Assembly (NCBI GenBank): GCA_024364735.1
Contig: JAGFNQ010002581.1
Span: 239,691 to 303,690, forward strand
DNA length: 64,000 nucleotides
From: Boesenbergia rotunda
Taxonomy: Eukaryota > Streptophyta > Magnoliopsida > Zingiberales > Zingiberaceae
Direction of reading: 5' to 3'
A program made the translations under genes and the position numbers. Every line of letters starts with the position of its first letter. Position 1 is the first letter of the stretch. This document shows, one piece after another, positions 42,076-52,410 of the stretch. Under the pieces are notes generated by a model, which saw only the letters and a list, made by a program, of their open reading frames with translations, ran no database searches and was not told the origin of the DNA.

Positions 42076-43080
42076 ATGGCTAGAAGACGTAGCAATCGGG
42101 GTAATGAGACCGCACCCCCACCCGATATGATGTAGGTGATCACAGACCTGCAGCGCCAAGTCACTGAACAACAGCAGATAATAAACACTCTGATGACCCA
42201 GCAGGCGAACACTGCAACCCCGCAGGGAAGTCAGAATGTGATACCCACTGAGCCTCCAACTGCGCAGGCACCCCCGGACACTCCGGCCAGAGGAGTCCGA
42301 CAGGAGGCCTATCTGATTCAGTGGCAGAGACTGAAGCCGGAAAAGTTCTCCGGCACCTGCGAACCCTGGGACGCCCAGGCCTGGCTCAAGACAGTTGAGA
42401 GCACAGTGGAATTATTAGACTGGCCTGAGCATGAGAAAATTAAATGTGTCTCGTTCTGCCTCACTGGCGACGCCAGGATGTGGTGGGAACGGGTCAAAGC
42501 TAGAAGGTCAGTGGATCAGATGAAGTGGAAGGACTTCGAGTCCGAATTTCTGGAGGAATTCTTTAATATGCGCATCACAAACAGGCATTTTGATGAGTTC
42601 ACTAAATTCCGGCAGGGAAATCTCTCAGTCAACGATGCCGTTAAGCAATTCAACCGACTGGCACGATTATGTCCGGAGATGGTCAGTACAGAAAAAGAAA
42701 GGGTCAGATTAATGCTCAAGATGCTCATGCCCGAGATAGCTCTGAATGTAGCCGGCGGCGTTAATAGGCCACAGACTGCAGAGGAGCTGTTCAGTAGCGC
42801 CCTTATTACCGAGCATTATCTGAAGAATATTAACCAGCAGAACCAAGCACTGACCGCCAGCAAGAGTCAGAGTCAGTCGGGAGGTCAGAAACCTCAGAAT
42901 AGCAACCCCCACTGGAAAAAGAACCACAACGGAAAGAGGAAGCCATGGAATAAATCTGCCAGTGGTTCAGCAGGCATGAAGCCTAAATATCCCCCATGTA
43001 CGACTTGTGGGAAGATGCACCTCGGGACATGCCTCTTAGGCGCCAGGAGATGCTTCACCTACGGGAAGGAAGGACACATG
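42076..43080 (+). pseudogene. gag: E10 gag, N-terminal part
   Basis: ATG at 42076 (MARRRSNRGNETAPPP) runs into TAG at 42133-42135, then continues in the same frame. The retrotransposon gag core is clear: KFSGTCEPWDAQAWLKTVE, DARMWWERVKAR, FEEFFNMRITNRHFDEF, and PQTAEELFSSALITE. The zinc knuckle begins CFTYGKEGHM, with Tyr in place of the second Cys, and is cut by E11 after ACATG. The reading resumes at 52411 with ARECP, supplying the last Cys. Confidence 0.9.
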
Positions 43081-44502
43081 TGTTGGATCGAGAAAAGCCG
43101 ATAGAGGGGGGGTGAATATCGGAAATCGCTCTTTTTCGGAAAACTAAGAGTAAGTGCACAGCGAAAATAAAAATACGAGACACAGCACAAAGACACAGTG
43201 ATTTTTACATGGTTCGGAGCCTGTGTCGACTCCTACTCCAAGGCCCACGGTCGTTGACCGTTTACTTTGGGCAATTCTATATTCGCGCAAAAGAGGTTAC
43301 AACAATCTCAATTACAAAGAAGGTGCAATAAGATAATAATAAACTATTTTAGCTCTTCGTTACCGATGTCCGGAGTGTATCGACTCTTTTCGGGGCAGCG
43401 GGACGTCGTCGGCTCGAGGTGGGGCATTTCTGGAGCAAGGCACGAGCGTAGAAGAGCGTGAAAGCTTTGGAGCACAGTTAATGTTCTGCTTGGGGTCGAG
43501 GGGGTGCTATTTATAGCCCCTAGGGCACCCTGGACATCGGGGGCGCCCTGCCAGGTGTCACCTGATCCGCACTCCGCTCGGTCAAGGTTTATCCCGTCTA
43601 AACAGGGATGAAGTTTGACCTCTGGGGCGCCCTGGTCGCTAAGGGCGCCCTGGTTGACCCGGTCTTCTTAGCTGGATAGAGTTGCTGACATAGGCGCGAA
43701 GCGCCTTGGCTGCTGAGGGCGCCCTGCCCAATAAGCAACCGAAGCCCATGTTGCTTCACTTGGTTCTGGTTCACCTTGGGGGCGCCCTGGACACTCAGGG
43801 CGCCCTGCTCAGCTGCTGCCTCACTCCTTTGAGGCTCTCTGAGTTGCAGACACACATTCCTTCGGTCCTGCATCCAGGGTTAGTCCAAAAACAAAATAAA
43901 GCAATTAATTATTATTTTATACAGCCTTAGCTGTCTTGGTTCTGACTTTGGTCTCCAAAATGGAGCCCTAGGTCGAACCGACGCCTACTGTTCCCTCGAC
44001 GGGGAACGCGTCCTCACCTACTCCTCTCGGGAGAATTTACCTGATGCCAACCGCTCCTTTGGTTGGACTTTTGCCTGACGGTCCTTTGTCAGGTCTTGTA
44101 AACTGACAGTCCTTCGCCAGTTGCCTAGCAGTCCTTCGCTAGGGCTTGAGACTGGCAGTCCTTCGCCAGTGCCTAGCAGTCCTTTGCTAGGGCTTTTTAC
44201 CCTGGCATTCCTTCGCCAGGTGCCTAGCAGTCCTTCGCTAGGGCTTGAGACTGGCAGTCCTTCACCAGTGCCTAGCAGTCCTTTGCTAGGGCTTTTTACC
44301 CTGGCATTCCTTCGCCAGGTGCCTAGCAGTCCTTCGCTAGGGCTTTTGACTCTGGCAGTCCTTCGCCAGTGCCTAGCAGTCCTTCGCTAGGGCTTTTCCT
44401 GCACACTAGATTAACTTGTTAGAAAACAAGACAGACTTAACTTTTGACCTATGTTGCCATTATCAAAACACAAGTTTGACTTGGGTGCATTCTGCACCAA
44501 CA
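43081..44502 (-). repeat. E11 3' LTR
   Basis: 1422 bp, TGTTGGATCG...GCACCAACA on +. It has GGCGCCCTG-type boxes (43525-43805), a minus-strand TATA-like TATAAATAGC near 43508, and a hairpin array at 44090-44395 in which stems read CTGGC...GCCAG and CCTAGC...GCTAGG with AGTCCTTC or AGTCCTTT loops. Confidence 0.92.
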
Positions 44503-44518
44503 ATCTCCCCCTTTTTGA
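44503..44518 (-). promoter_or_regulatory. E11 polypurine tract
   Basis: Minus-strand CAAAAAGGGGGAGAT before TGTTGGTGC, identical to E9. Confidence 0.9.
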
Positions 44519-45984
44519 TTTATGGCAACCCTAGTTCAAAAAGTTAAGTTGAGCAAAAACATGGAAAAAAGTTTTAACTTTTGTTCCCTCCCCCTGGAAG
44601 GAATCTCCCCCTAGATTTTTCAAACATTCGTGGGGTTTTAAAAACGTTACTTGTACTTAAGTTTTAGGTACCTTAAAAATACATAGTAGAGTTTTTAACG
44701 CATAATCAGAGTACTTAGGAAATTTTAAAGTCTTAAGTTTTAAGGTACTCAAAATGTTAGCTTAAATACTCTGTAGTATATAACAATCTTAAGTACTTAG
44801 TAAGTTTTGAAACACTTTAGTACTTAACAAATTTGAAAAACTTTAGCTTTAGAGTAAAGACAAGCTTAAGTAGACACCTTTTGAAAGGCTAGAGTACTTT
44901 GCAACATTTGAAAGCTTGAAAAAAAATTTTGAAGCTAGAGTACTTTGCAAAATTTGAAAGTTTGAACAAAAATTTTGAATCTAGACTACTTAGCAGAATT
45001 TTGAAAGCTTTAAGTAAAAGTTTAGAAAAGGCTTAAGTAATTTTGAAAGTAGAAGTTAATTTTGAAAGTAGAAGTTTTGAAAGCTTAAGTATCTTTCAGA
45101 AAGACTTTTTGAATAAAGGATAGAGTTAAGAAAATTTTGAAAAGAAAATTTTACTCTCTCCTTTCCTATCTCTCCCCCTTTGCCATATATCAAAACAATT
45201 AAATACAGCATTAATAAGGAAATAAATAAAATTTTTGCTGTACTGAATCAATCCATACTTAGATTTATACTAAGTCAATCAACTTTCTCTCTGTAGAGGC
45301 CTGTCTAACCCAATTAGCTACTTACTAACTGTTATAAACAGTAGTTTTTGCTAGGGTTAGTCAAGTTAAGTGTTTTTGTTCAAGTTAGATGTTCTAAAAT
45401 TGACACTTAACTTGATTGCTGTATAAGTTGTATTTAGTGCCCCAATTACTGCAGATGCACTGACTTAAAGCATCTTGAATTGAGGCAAAGACCTAAGCAT
45501 CTCAACCCTTTCTAGGTTATCAATCAAAAGTATCCTTAGGTGCTTGTGAGATGCTGGCTTCTAAGTCTATAGGTGTATGCAGTTCTAGGGTTAGAGCCTA
45601 GGCTAAGTCCATTTCGAAGAAACCCCTAGTTTTGAAGGGGGTAGTTTTAAAATTAATATAAAACTAAGTCGAAAGGAATTTTTAAAATTGATTTTTGAAA
45701 AAAAACTAAGTTAAAAAAAATGACAACTGATTTTGAAATTTAAATAACACAGTTTTTCAAAATTCTAATTTTAGAAAACTAATTTTTGAAATCAAGTAGA
45801 GTAAAAGCAATTGAGTTAAACTATTCTACAGAACACAATCCTAACTGATTAATAAGAAACCAATAATCATAAACTAGTTATCATAAAATAAAAGCAAGTA
45901 GTTTAGGTTCAACATAATCAACAGTCAAGCACAAGTCAACCCTACTGAGTAGGGGCAGTCAAATAGGTACAATGCCAAGTGAAT
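44519..45984 (-). other. E11 3' non-coding domain
   Basis: Collinear with 29759-31369 of E9, including the internal purine block (45150-45185), the GTGCCCCAATTACTGCAGATG block (about 45438) and TTGAC words before the ORF-X stop. No gene is seen. Confidence 0.75.
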
Positions 45985-47226
45985 CTAAGATGAAGGACCG
46001 GGGTGATCAGATGGACCCGGCTGCCATGCATCGAATCGTGCCATCATCTGTAAGAATCGTGCATCAGCTACTTCTCTATCAGCTCGGCGAGCATCCATCT
46101 GCTCTATGTGAGAGGCCTCGACCTCCTCTCGGAGACTCTGTATCTGTCTCCATCCAGGTCACTCTCTCGTAGAGTGTCGGTGGAGCGGGCTCGTCTATAT
46201 GGGCTCGGGCTTCTGCTGCTACATTTACGACGTCGTACTCGACCTCCTCGTCAGAATCGATTTGGTGAGCTGCTCTCCGACGTCTCCAGGACAGAACCCC
46301 GGTACCGGACACCTCTATACCTGCTAGGGCGAAGTTTCTATATCCTATTTCATCGTAGTCGGTCAGATCGGCCATTTCTCCCTCGGTAATGTTTCTACCA
46401 TGGTAATGTAGTAGGGACGTGATAACGTGGCAGTAGGGTGTGCGTACCCACCCTTGCGTGTTCACACTGGATGCGTGTAGGATAGTGTTAAACATATGAA
46501 GCCCTATATCAATATCTAGCTGGTGAATCAGGGCGTACAGGAGAAAGGTATGAAATGGTCGCATAGTGGTGATGTCCCTGGTGGATAAGGGCAGAATACA
46601 TCGGACTAAGACCCTGTATAGGGCGTAGTCCTGAACCTCTAAGTCGACTGACTGGAATCGTCTGGCCACTGGTTGCCTAAAGAAGTATGCATGTAATGTG
46701 TCTAAGGTGATGTGAGAATAGGGAGCATCAAAGGGAGGCTCCCTAGGAGGATAACAACAGAAGATGGACTGCGAGGGTCATAGTCCTAGAAATCGGTTCA
46801 GTAATGTTGGTGTGATGGTTAAGGGAATACCTTGAACCATGGTGGAGAACATAAGATTATCCTGTCTAACAATGTTATTGTAAAATTCTGCACATAAGGA
46901 AGTATTGATTGGGTGAGTGCAGAATACGAGATTGTCTAGTTGATAGTGGTTTATGACGTTCATACCTAGGGGACAGGATTGGGTGAAGAATAACCTATTC
47001 AAGTAGCTCGTTTTGATAGGTTTATAGGTGGTACGAGCGAACTTGTTACATAAATCTAAATTTGAAAACCTAGGATCAGGACTAGGTTGAGTACCGGGTT
47101 CTGCCTGATTAGGTCGGCGTCTTCTAAGAGAAAGAATGTATAATTAAAGAAAGTGTGCATTTATTGAAAAATTGAAAAGAAATTAACAAAAAACAATAAA
47201 TTATACCGGTTTGCTCGGGGAGGCAT
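45985..47226 (-). pseudogene. E11 ORF-X, one nonsense codon and one frameshift
   Basis: Same gene as at 31370-32615. Exon 1 is 47207-47226 (MPPRANR), then an 86-nt GT...AG intron, then exon 2 at 47120-45985. The reading is open to TGA at 46778-46780, where E9 has an Arg codon. It continues in the same frame with PFHTFLLYALIHQLDIDIGLHMF, RTPYCHVITSLLHYHGR and the acidic DSDEEVEYDV. A small indel near 46140 shifts the frame, and the last part (REEVEASHIEQMDARRADRE to a TAG at 45985-45987) is read in the next frame. Conservation of both ends, the splice sites and the coiled coil shows that this is an element gene. Confidence 0.78.
47121..47206 (-). other. Proposed intron of E11 ORF-X
   Basis: Donor CCG|GTATAATT and acceptor CTCTTAGAAG|ACGCC on the minus strand, 86 nt, T-rich before the acceptor. 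An alternative acceptor three bases earlier (TTAG) keeps the same frame. Confidence 0.65.
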
Positions 47227-47328
47227 TGTTGAGGGTTTGAGAACTTGAGAGGATTGCAAGATCTCTTGGAAGGTAGAAGGTTGAGGAGGAGAAGTGTTTT
47301 GGGTGTGAGGAGTGGAAGGGGAAGGAAG

Positions 47329-47342
47329 CCCCTTTTTATAGG
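47329..47342 (-). promoter_or_regulatory. TATA box upstream of E11 ORF-X
   Basis: The minus strand reads TGCCTATAAAAAGGGGC about 105 bases before the ATG, with GGGCGCC boxes just upstream. It is collinear with 32706-32718. Confidence 0.65.
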
Positions 47343-47344
47343 CA

Positions 47345-47645
47345 CTCTCGGGCGCCCTGCCTCGGGAGGGCGCCCTAACTGGCGAGGGCGCCCTGTATGA
47401 CCAGGGCGCCTTGACCAGGCTGCAGCTGCCTTTTGGCAGCTTTTGACCACTGAAGGACACTGGTAAGGGCGCCTTTCCGGGCGAGGGCGCCTTTATCAGG
47501 TCTGTAGTTCTGTTTGTCCAGCTTTCTGCCGCTGACCGATTGTGGGAGGGCGCCCTGTATGACAAGGGCGCCCTAAACAGGGCTGCAGCTGCCTTTTGGC
47601 AGCTTTTGACCGGCCTTGGGGCGCCCACACCGGTTTGGGCGCCCT
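47345..47645. repeat. GGGCGCC array in E11 internal promoter
   Basis: At least ten boxes such as GAGGGCGCCCTG and GAGGGCGCCTT between the TATA box and the TTGAC repeats. A 45-bp TGCAGCTGCCTTTTGGCAGC-containing segment is repeated at 47420 and 47582. The spelling follows the E11 LTR, not E9. Confidence 0.85.
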
Positions 47646-47679
47646 AGGGACTAACTTTTGAATCAAATAAAGTGCATTT

Positions 47680-47782
47680 GACCAGATTTGACCTGGTTTG
47701 ACTACATTGACCGTAGTTTGACTATGTTGACCGTGGTTTGACTATGTTGACCGTGGTTTGACTATGTTGACCATGGTTTGAC
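47680..47782. repeat. TTGAC tandem array upstream of E11 ORF-X
   Basis: About five 20-bp units of the form GTTTGACTATGTTGACCGTG. Each carries TTGACT and TTGACC, the W-box core, in a row. It is collinear with 33000-33142. Confidence 0.85.
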
Positions 47783-48414
47783 ATATAGAATTTCACTGAA
47801 ACACAGGTATTAAGGGAATCATTTAGTCTTAATTTTACTGTCTCACCCAGATCTAGGGTTTTCAATCACGTTAACCTTATAGGTTTTGTGAGACAGGTTT
47901 TGATAGTTTTAAAAAAAAATTTGAAAATTTTGATTAATTTTGAAGGATAATTAAATTTTGAAAACTTAATTAATTAATTTTAAAATTTTTGAAAAGATGT
48001 TTAAGTCTATACTTAGCTAAAATTTTGTGTTAGATTCAAATTTGACAAAAATTAATTTGAATTTGAATTTCAAAAATTGGCTTCCAGGTCTTGGCGAGGC
48101 ACTAGGCCTTCTTTGGCCGAAGCCTTATGGGATCATCCACCCTTTCCTTGACAAAGCCTTTTAATGAAATTTCATTTTCAAAATTATTCTTGAAAAATTT
48201 CTGGTCTAACTAGTTTGAGTTTTGGATCGGTAGCTTCGGCTAGTTCCGCCAAATTGGCTTCCCTAACGTACTATCATCTCACCTCTACCCAATACTATGT
48301 TGTCAAATTTCAGCTAGGTTTGTTCAGTCCTTAAGCTAGCCTAAGTCTAAGCATGGTATATTGAAGAAAATAACTAATCAATCAATCAAGCAATTTAAAT
48401 CAGGAATAACAAGT

Positions 48415-50058
48415 TTATCTAATGATAAAAATAGTTTTCAGTTTGGCTCCCCCTGGACTAAAGCCACGGTGATGGTTAGGCAAGATGTGAATCTTGTCCT
48501 TGGGGATCCAATATTGATTTGATCCAGTAGGTTGGTTCAGGCACAGTTTGGGTACCCATGCCTGAATTTTTCTTCTGGACTGATTCAGTACAGACAAATA
48601 TGATCTTTGTCGGGATTTGGTTCGGTAGCCAAGTCCAGATCGATTTAGAACTGATTTCTGTTTTCCAAGGATCATGTCAAGACCCTTGGAACCAGATGTA
48701 AATCGTTCTAAAGCTGTTCTAAATTCCTTAACTTGAGTTTTCAGGGAGGAGTTCTCCTTTTCAAGTTTTTCAACTTGAATAGAAGTTCCTTCCGGAACCT
48801 TCTCGGTTAAGGGTTTAGAGTCAGCTCCCTCTTTCAGGAGTTTTACTTCCTGTCGGAGGGATTCGACCCGGAGTTTGGCTTTTGCCAAATCACGAGAAAG
48901 AAAAGAAATCAATTTAGTTAACTGTAATCTATTAAAACCAGTTACCTTAATTTCTCCGTCCTCTGTGAAGGTCAGCTCGCCGTCCTCTTGTTCTGATTCT
49001 GACTCTGTCTCGATTTTATCTGAGGCGGTCAGAGCTAGGAGATTGGACTGCGGTGCCTCTTCTTCTTCTTCTGAGGAAGACTCATCCCAGGTTGCTTGTA
49101 GCGCCTTCTTTCTTCTCGTCTTCTTGGACTCCTTCAGATTTGGACACTCTGTTTTGTAGTGGCCCTTTTTCTTGCACTCGTAGCAGGTCACATTGGGCTT
49201 GTTCGCGGGTTCAATTGGTTCGTCCTTTCTTCGACTGGTTTTTCTTTTGTTGGTTCGGTTCTTTAGCTCATTGTAGTAGTTTCGAGCGAGCCGGACCAGC
49301 TTAGTTTGTTCTCCTTCTTCGTCTTCTGAATCTGAGTCAGAGTTTGACTCGGGTTCAGGTTCGGGCTTTTTCTTCGTTGTCTTTTGAGTTTTGCCTGCAA
49401 GAAAAGTGATACCTTTTTCGACCGAATTGGTGTTAGTCTGTTCGTGCAGTTCTAGTTCAGAAAATAATTCATCTAGTTTTATTTTAGAAAGATCTCTAGA
49501 GACCTTGTATGCATCTACCATAGATGCCCACAAGGTGTTTCTAGGGAAGGCGTTTAGAGCATACCTTATTAGGTCACGATTTTCAACCTTGTGACCTATT
49601 GTATGAAGACCGTTCATTACCTCTTGGATCCGTGCGTGGAGTTGGGCTGCTGATTCGTTGTCCGCCATCTTGATAGTGTATAATTTGTTTAGTAGCAGAT
49701 CCCGCTTGCTGATCCGAGTATCCGAAGTCCCTTCGTGCAGCTCGATCAGTTTTGTCCATAGCTCTTTTACACTATTGAAGGGGCCCACGCGGTTCAGCTC
49801 TTCCTTTGTCAGCCCGCATTGTAGGGTTTGCGTTGCTTTTGCGTCGGCTTCTATTTTGCGTTTAAGGGAGTTGTCCCATTCGAAGTAGTTCTGAGGAAGT
49901 CCATCAGCGTTTCGGGGGATCTCCAGACCGGACTGGATAATGATCCACATATCCACCTGAGTTTTCAGGTGGACCTCCATGCGACTTTTCCAGTAGGAAA
50001 AGTCTTCTCCACTGAAGAGTGGAGGTCTAGCGGTGCTGAATCCCTCTTGCATAGACAT
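48415..50058 (-). CDS. gag: E11 gag, intact 547-residue frame
   Basis: Uninterrupted from ATG at 50058 (MSMQEGFSTARPPLFSGEDF) to 48415. Residues 1-220 form the Copia/SIRE gag core (FSYWKSRMEVHL, SVKELWTKLIELHEG, ALNAFPRNTLWASMVDAY). A basic stretch (NKRKTSRRKDE) precedes a CCHC zinc knuckle, CYECKKKGHYKTEC, near residue 300. Next come an acidic Ser/Glu run (DESSSEEEEEAPQ), a coiled coil (LAKAKLRVESLRQEVKLLKEG; LEKENSSLKTQVKE) and WVPKLCLNQPTG. It stops with no protease after it. Gag would package element RNA in cytoplasmic particles. An intact gag in a pol-less element suggests selection or very recent insertion. Confidence 0.93.
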   Translation of the reverse strand: MSMQEGFSTARPPLFSGEDFSYWKSRMEVHLKTQVDMWIIIQSGLEIPRNADGLPQNYFEWDNSLKRKIEADAKATQTLQCGLTKEELNRVGPFNSVKELWTKLIELHEGTSDTRISKRDLLLNKLYTIKMADNESAAQLHARIQEVMNGLHTIGHKVENRDLIRYALNAFPRNTLWASMVDAYKVSRDLSKIKLDELFSELELHEQTNTNSVEKGITFLAGKTQKTTKKKPEPEPESNSDSDSEDEEGEQTKLVRLARNYYNELKNRTNKRKTSRRKDEPIEPANKPNVTCYECKKKGHYKTECPNLKESKKTRRKKALQATWDESSSEEEEEAPQSNLLALTASDKIETESESEQEDGELTFTEDGEIKVTGFNRLQLTKLISFLSRDLAKAKLRVESLRQEVKLLKEGADSKPLTEKVPEGTSIQVEKLEKENSSLKTQVKEFRTALERFTSGSKGLDMILGKQKSVLNRSGLGYRTKSRQRSYLSVLNQSRRKIQAWVPKLCLNQPTGSNQYWIPKDKIHILPNHHRGFSPGGAKLKTIFIIR

Positions 50059-50201
50059 TTGTTCTGAAAAAGAAAAACTAAAAGAGATTTGCCAAGACTT
50101 GGTCTTGGATTAGCAGTGCTGGATTAAGATAAAAAGAATAATTAAATAAAAAAACTGAAAAAAAATTTCAAACTGGTGGTTGCACCAAGTTTGAAAAACC
50201 C

Positions 50202-50216
50202 CGCTCTGATACCACT
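50202..50216 (-). promoter_or_regulatory. E11 primer-binding site (tRNA-Met)
   Basis: The minus strand reads AGTGGTATCAGAGCG after the LTR end CCAACA, identical in core to E9. Confidence 0.92.
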
Positions 50217-52410
50217 TGTTGGATCGAGAAAAGCCAATAGAGGGGGGGTGAATATCAGAAATCGCTCTTTTTAGGAAAACTAAGAGTAAGTGCACAGCGG
50301 AAATAAAAATACGAGACACAGCACAAAGACACAGTGATTTTTACTTGGTTCGGAGCCTGTGTCGACTCCTACTCCAAGGCCCACGGTCGTTGACCGTTTA
50401 CTTTGGGCAATTCTATATTCGCGCAAAAGAGGTTACAACAATCTCAATTACAAAGAAGGTGCAATAAGATAATAATAAACTATTTTAGCTCTTCGTTACC
50501 GACGTCTGAAGTGTATCGACTCTTTTCGGGGCAGCGGGACGTCGTCGGCTCGAGGTGGGGAATTTCTGGAGCAAGGCACGAGCGTAGAAGAGCGTGGAAG
50601 CTTTGGAGCACAGTTGATGTTCTGCTTGGGGTCGAGGGGGTGCTATTTATAGCCCCTAGGGTGCCCTGGACGTCGGGGGCGCCCTGCCAGGTGTCACCTG
50701 ATCCACACTCCGCTCGGTCAAGGTTTATCCCGTCTAAACAGGGATGAAGTTTGACCTCTGGGGCACCCTGGTCGCTGAGGGCGCCCTGGTTGACCCGGTC
50801 TTCTCGGCTGGATAGAGTTGCTGGCATAGGCGCGAAGCGCCTTGGCTGCTGAGGGCGCCTTCGGCACTGAGGGCGCCCTGGCTGACGAGGGCGCCTTGGC
50901 TGCTGAGGGCGCCCTGCCCAATAAGCAACCGAAGCCCATGTTGCTTCACTTGGTTCTGGTTCACCTTGGGGGCGCCCTGGACACTCAGGGCGCACTGCTC
51001 AGCTGCTGCCTCACTCCTTTGAGGCTCTCTGAGTTGCAGACACACATTCCTTCGGTCCTGCATCCAGGGTTAGTCCAAAAACAAAATAAAGCAATTAATT
51101 ATTATTTTATACAGCCTTAGCTGTCTTGGTTCTGACTTTGGTCTCCAAAATGGAGCCCTAGGTCGAACCGACGCCTACTGTTCCCTCGACGGGGAACGCG
51201 TCCTCACCTACTCCTCTCGGGAGAATTTACCTGATGCCAACCGCTCCTTTGGTTGGACTTTTGCCTGACGGTCCTTTGTCAGGTCTTGTAAACTGACAGT
51301 CCTTCGCCAGTTGCCTAGCGTAGAAGAGCGTGGAAGCTTTGGAGCATAGTTAATGTTCTGCTTGGGGTCGAGGGGGTGCTATTTATAGCCCCTAGGGCAC
51401 CCTGGACGTCGGGGGCGCCCTGCCAGGTGTCACCTGATCCGCACTCCGCTCGGTCAAGGTTTATCCCGTCTAAACAGGGATGAAGTTTGACCTCTGGGGC
51501 GCCCTGGTCGCTAAGGGCGCCCTGGTTGACCCGGTCTTCTCAGCTGGATAGAGTTGCTGGCATAGGTGCGAAGCGCCTTGGCTGCTGAGGGCGCCTTCGG
51601 TGCTGAGGGCGCCTTCGGCGTTGACGAGGGCGCCTTGGCTGCTGAGGGCGCCCTGCCCAATAAGCAACCGAAGCCCATGTTGCTTCACTTGGTTCTGGTT
51701 CACCTTGGGGGCGCCCTGGACACTCAGGGTGCCCTGCTCAGCTGCTGCCTCACTCCTTTGAGGCTCTCTGAGTTGTAGACACACATTCCTTCGGTCCTGC
51801 ATCCAGGGTTAGTCCAAAAACAAAATAAAGCAATTAATTATTATTTTATACAGCCTTAGCTGTCTTGGTTCTGACTTTGGTCTCCAAAATGGAGCCCTAG
51901 GTCGAACCGACGCCTACTGTTCCCTCGACGGGGAACGCGTCCTCACCTACTCCTCTCGGGAGAATTTACCTGATGCCAACCGCTCCTTTGGTTGGACTTT
52001 TGCCTGACGGTCCTTTGTCAGGTCTTGTAAACTGACAGTCCTTCGCCAGTTGCCTAGCAGTCCTTCGCTAGGGCTTGAGACTGGCAGTCCTTCGCCAGTG
52101 CCTAGCAGTCCTTTGCTAGGGCTTTTTACCCTGGCATTCCTTCGCCAGGTGCCTAGCAGTCCTTCGCTAGGGCTTGAGACTGGCAGTCCTTTGCTAGGGC
52201 TTTTTACCCTGGCATTCCTTCGCCAGGTGCCTAGCAGTCCTTCGCTAGGACTTTTGACTCTGGCAGTCCTTCGCCAGTGCCTAGCAGTCCTTCGCTAGGG
52301 CTTTTCCTGCACACTAGATTAACTTGTTAGAAAACAAGACAGACTTAACTTTTGACCTATGTTGCCATTATCAAAACACAGGTTTGACTTGGGTGCATTC
52401 TGCACCAACA
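50217..52410 (-). repeat. E11 5' LTR with internal duplication
   Basis: 2194 bp against 1422 bp for its partner. The segment 50581-51316 is repeated as 51317-52052. At the join TTGCCTAGC runs directly into GTAGAAGAGCGTGG. Boxes and hairpins therefore occur twice. The outer end GCACCAACA is followed by the ACATG duplication. Confidence 0.92.

Larger units (their letters stand above)
43081..52410 (-). mobile_element. E11: second non-autonomous SIRE-like element (gag + ORF-X)
   Basis: A 9330-bp element with LTRs 43081-44502 and 50217-52410, a purine tract at 44503, a primer site at 50202-50216 and the perfect duplication ACATG at 43076-43080 and 52411-52415. Its architecture equals E9: gag, linker, TTGAC repeats, GGGCGCC array, TATA, two-exon ORF-X, non-coding domain. 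There is no pol. Gag is intact, whereas ORF-X has one nonsense codon and one frameshift. The 5' LTR is long because of an internal 736-bp duplication. Confidence 0.93.
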
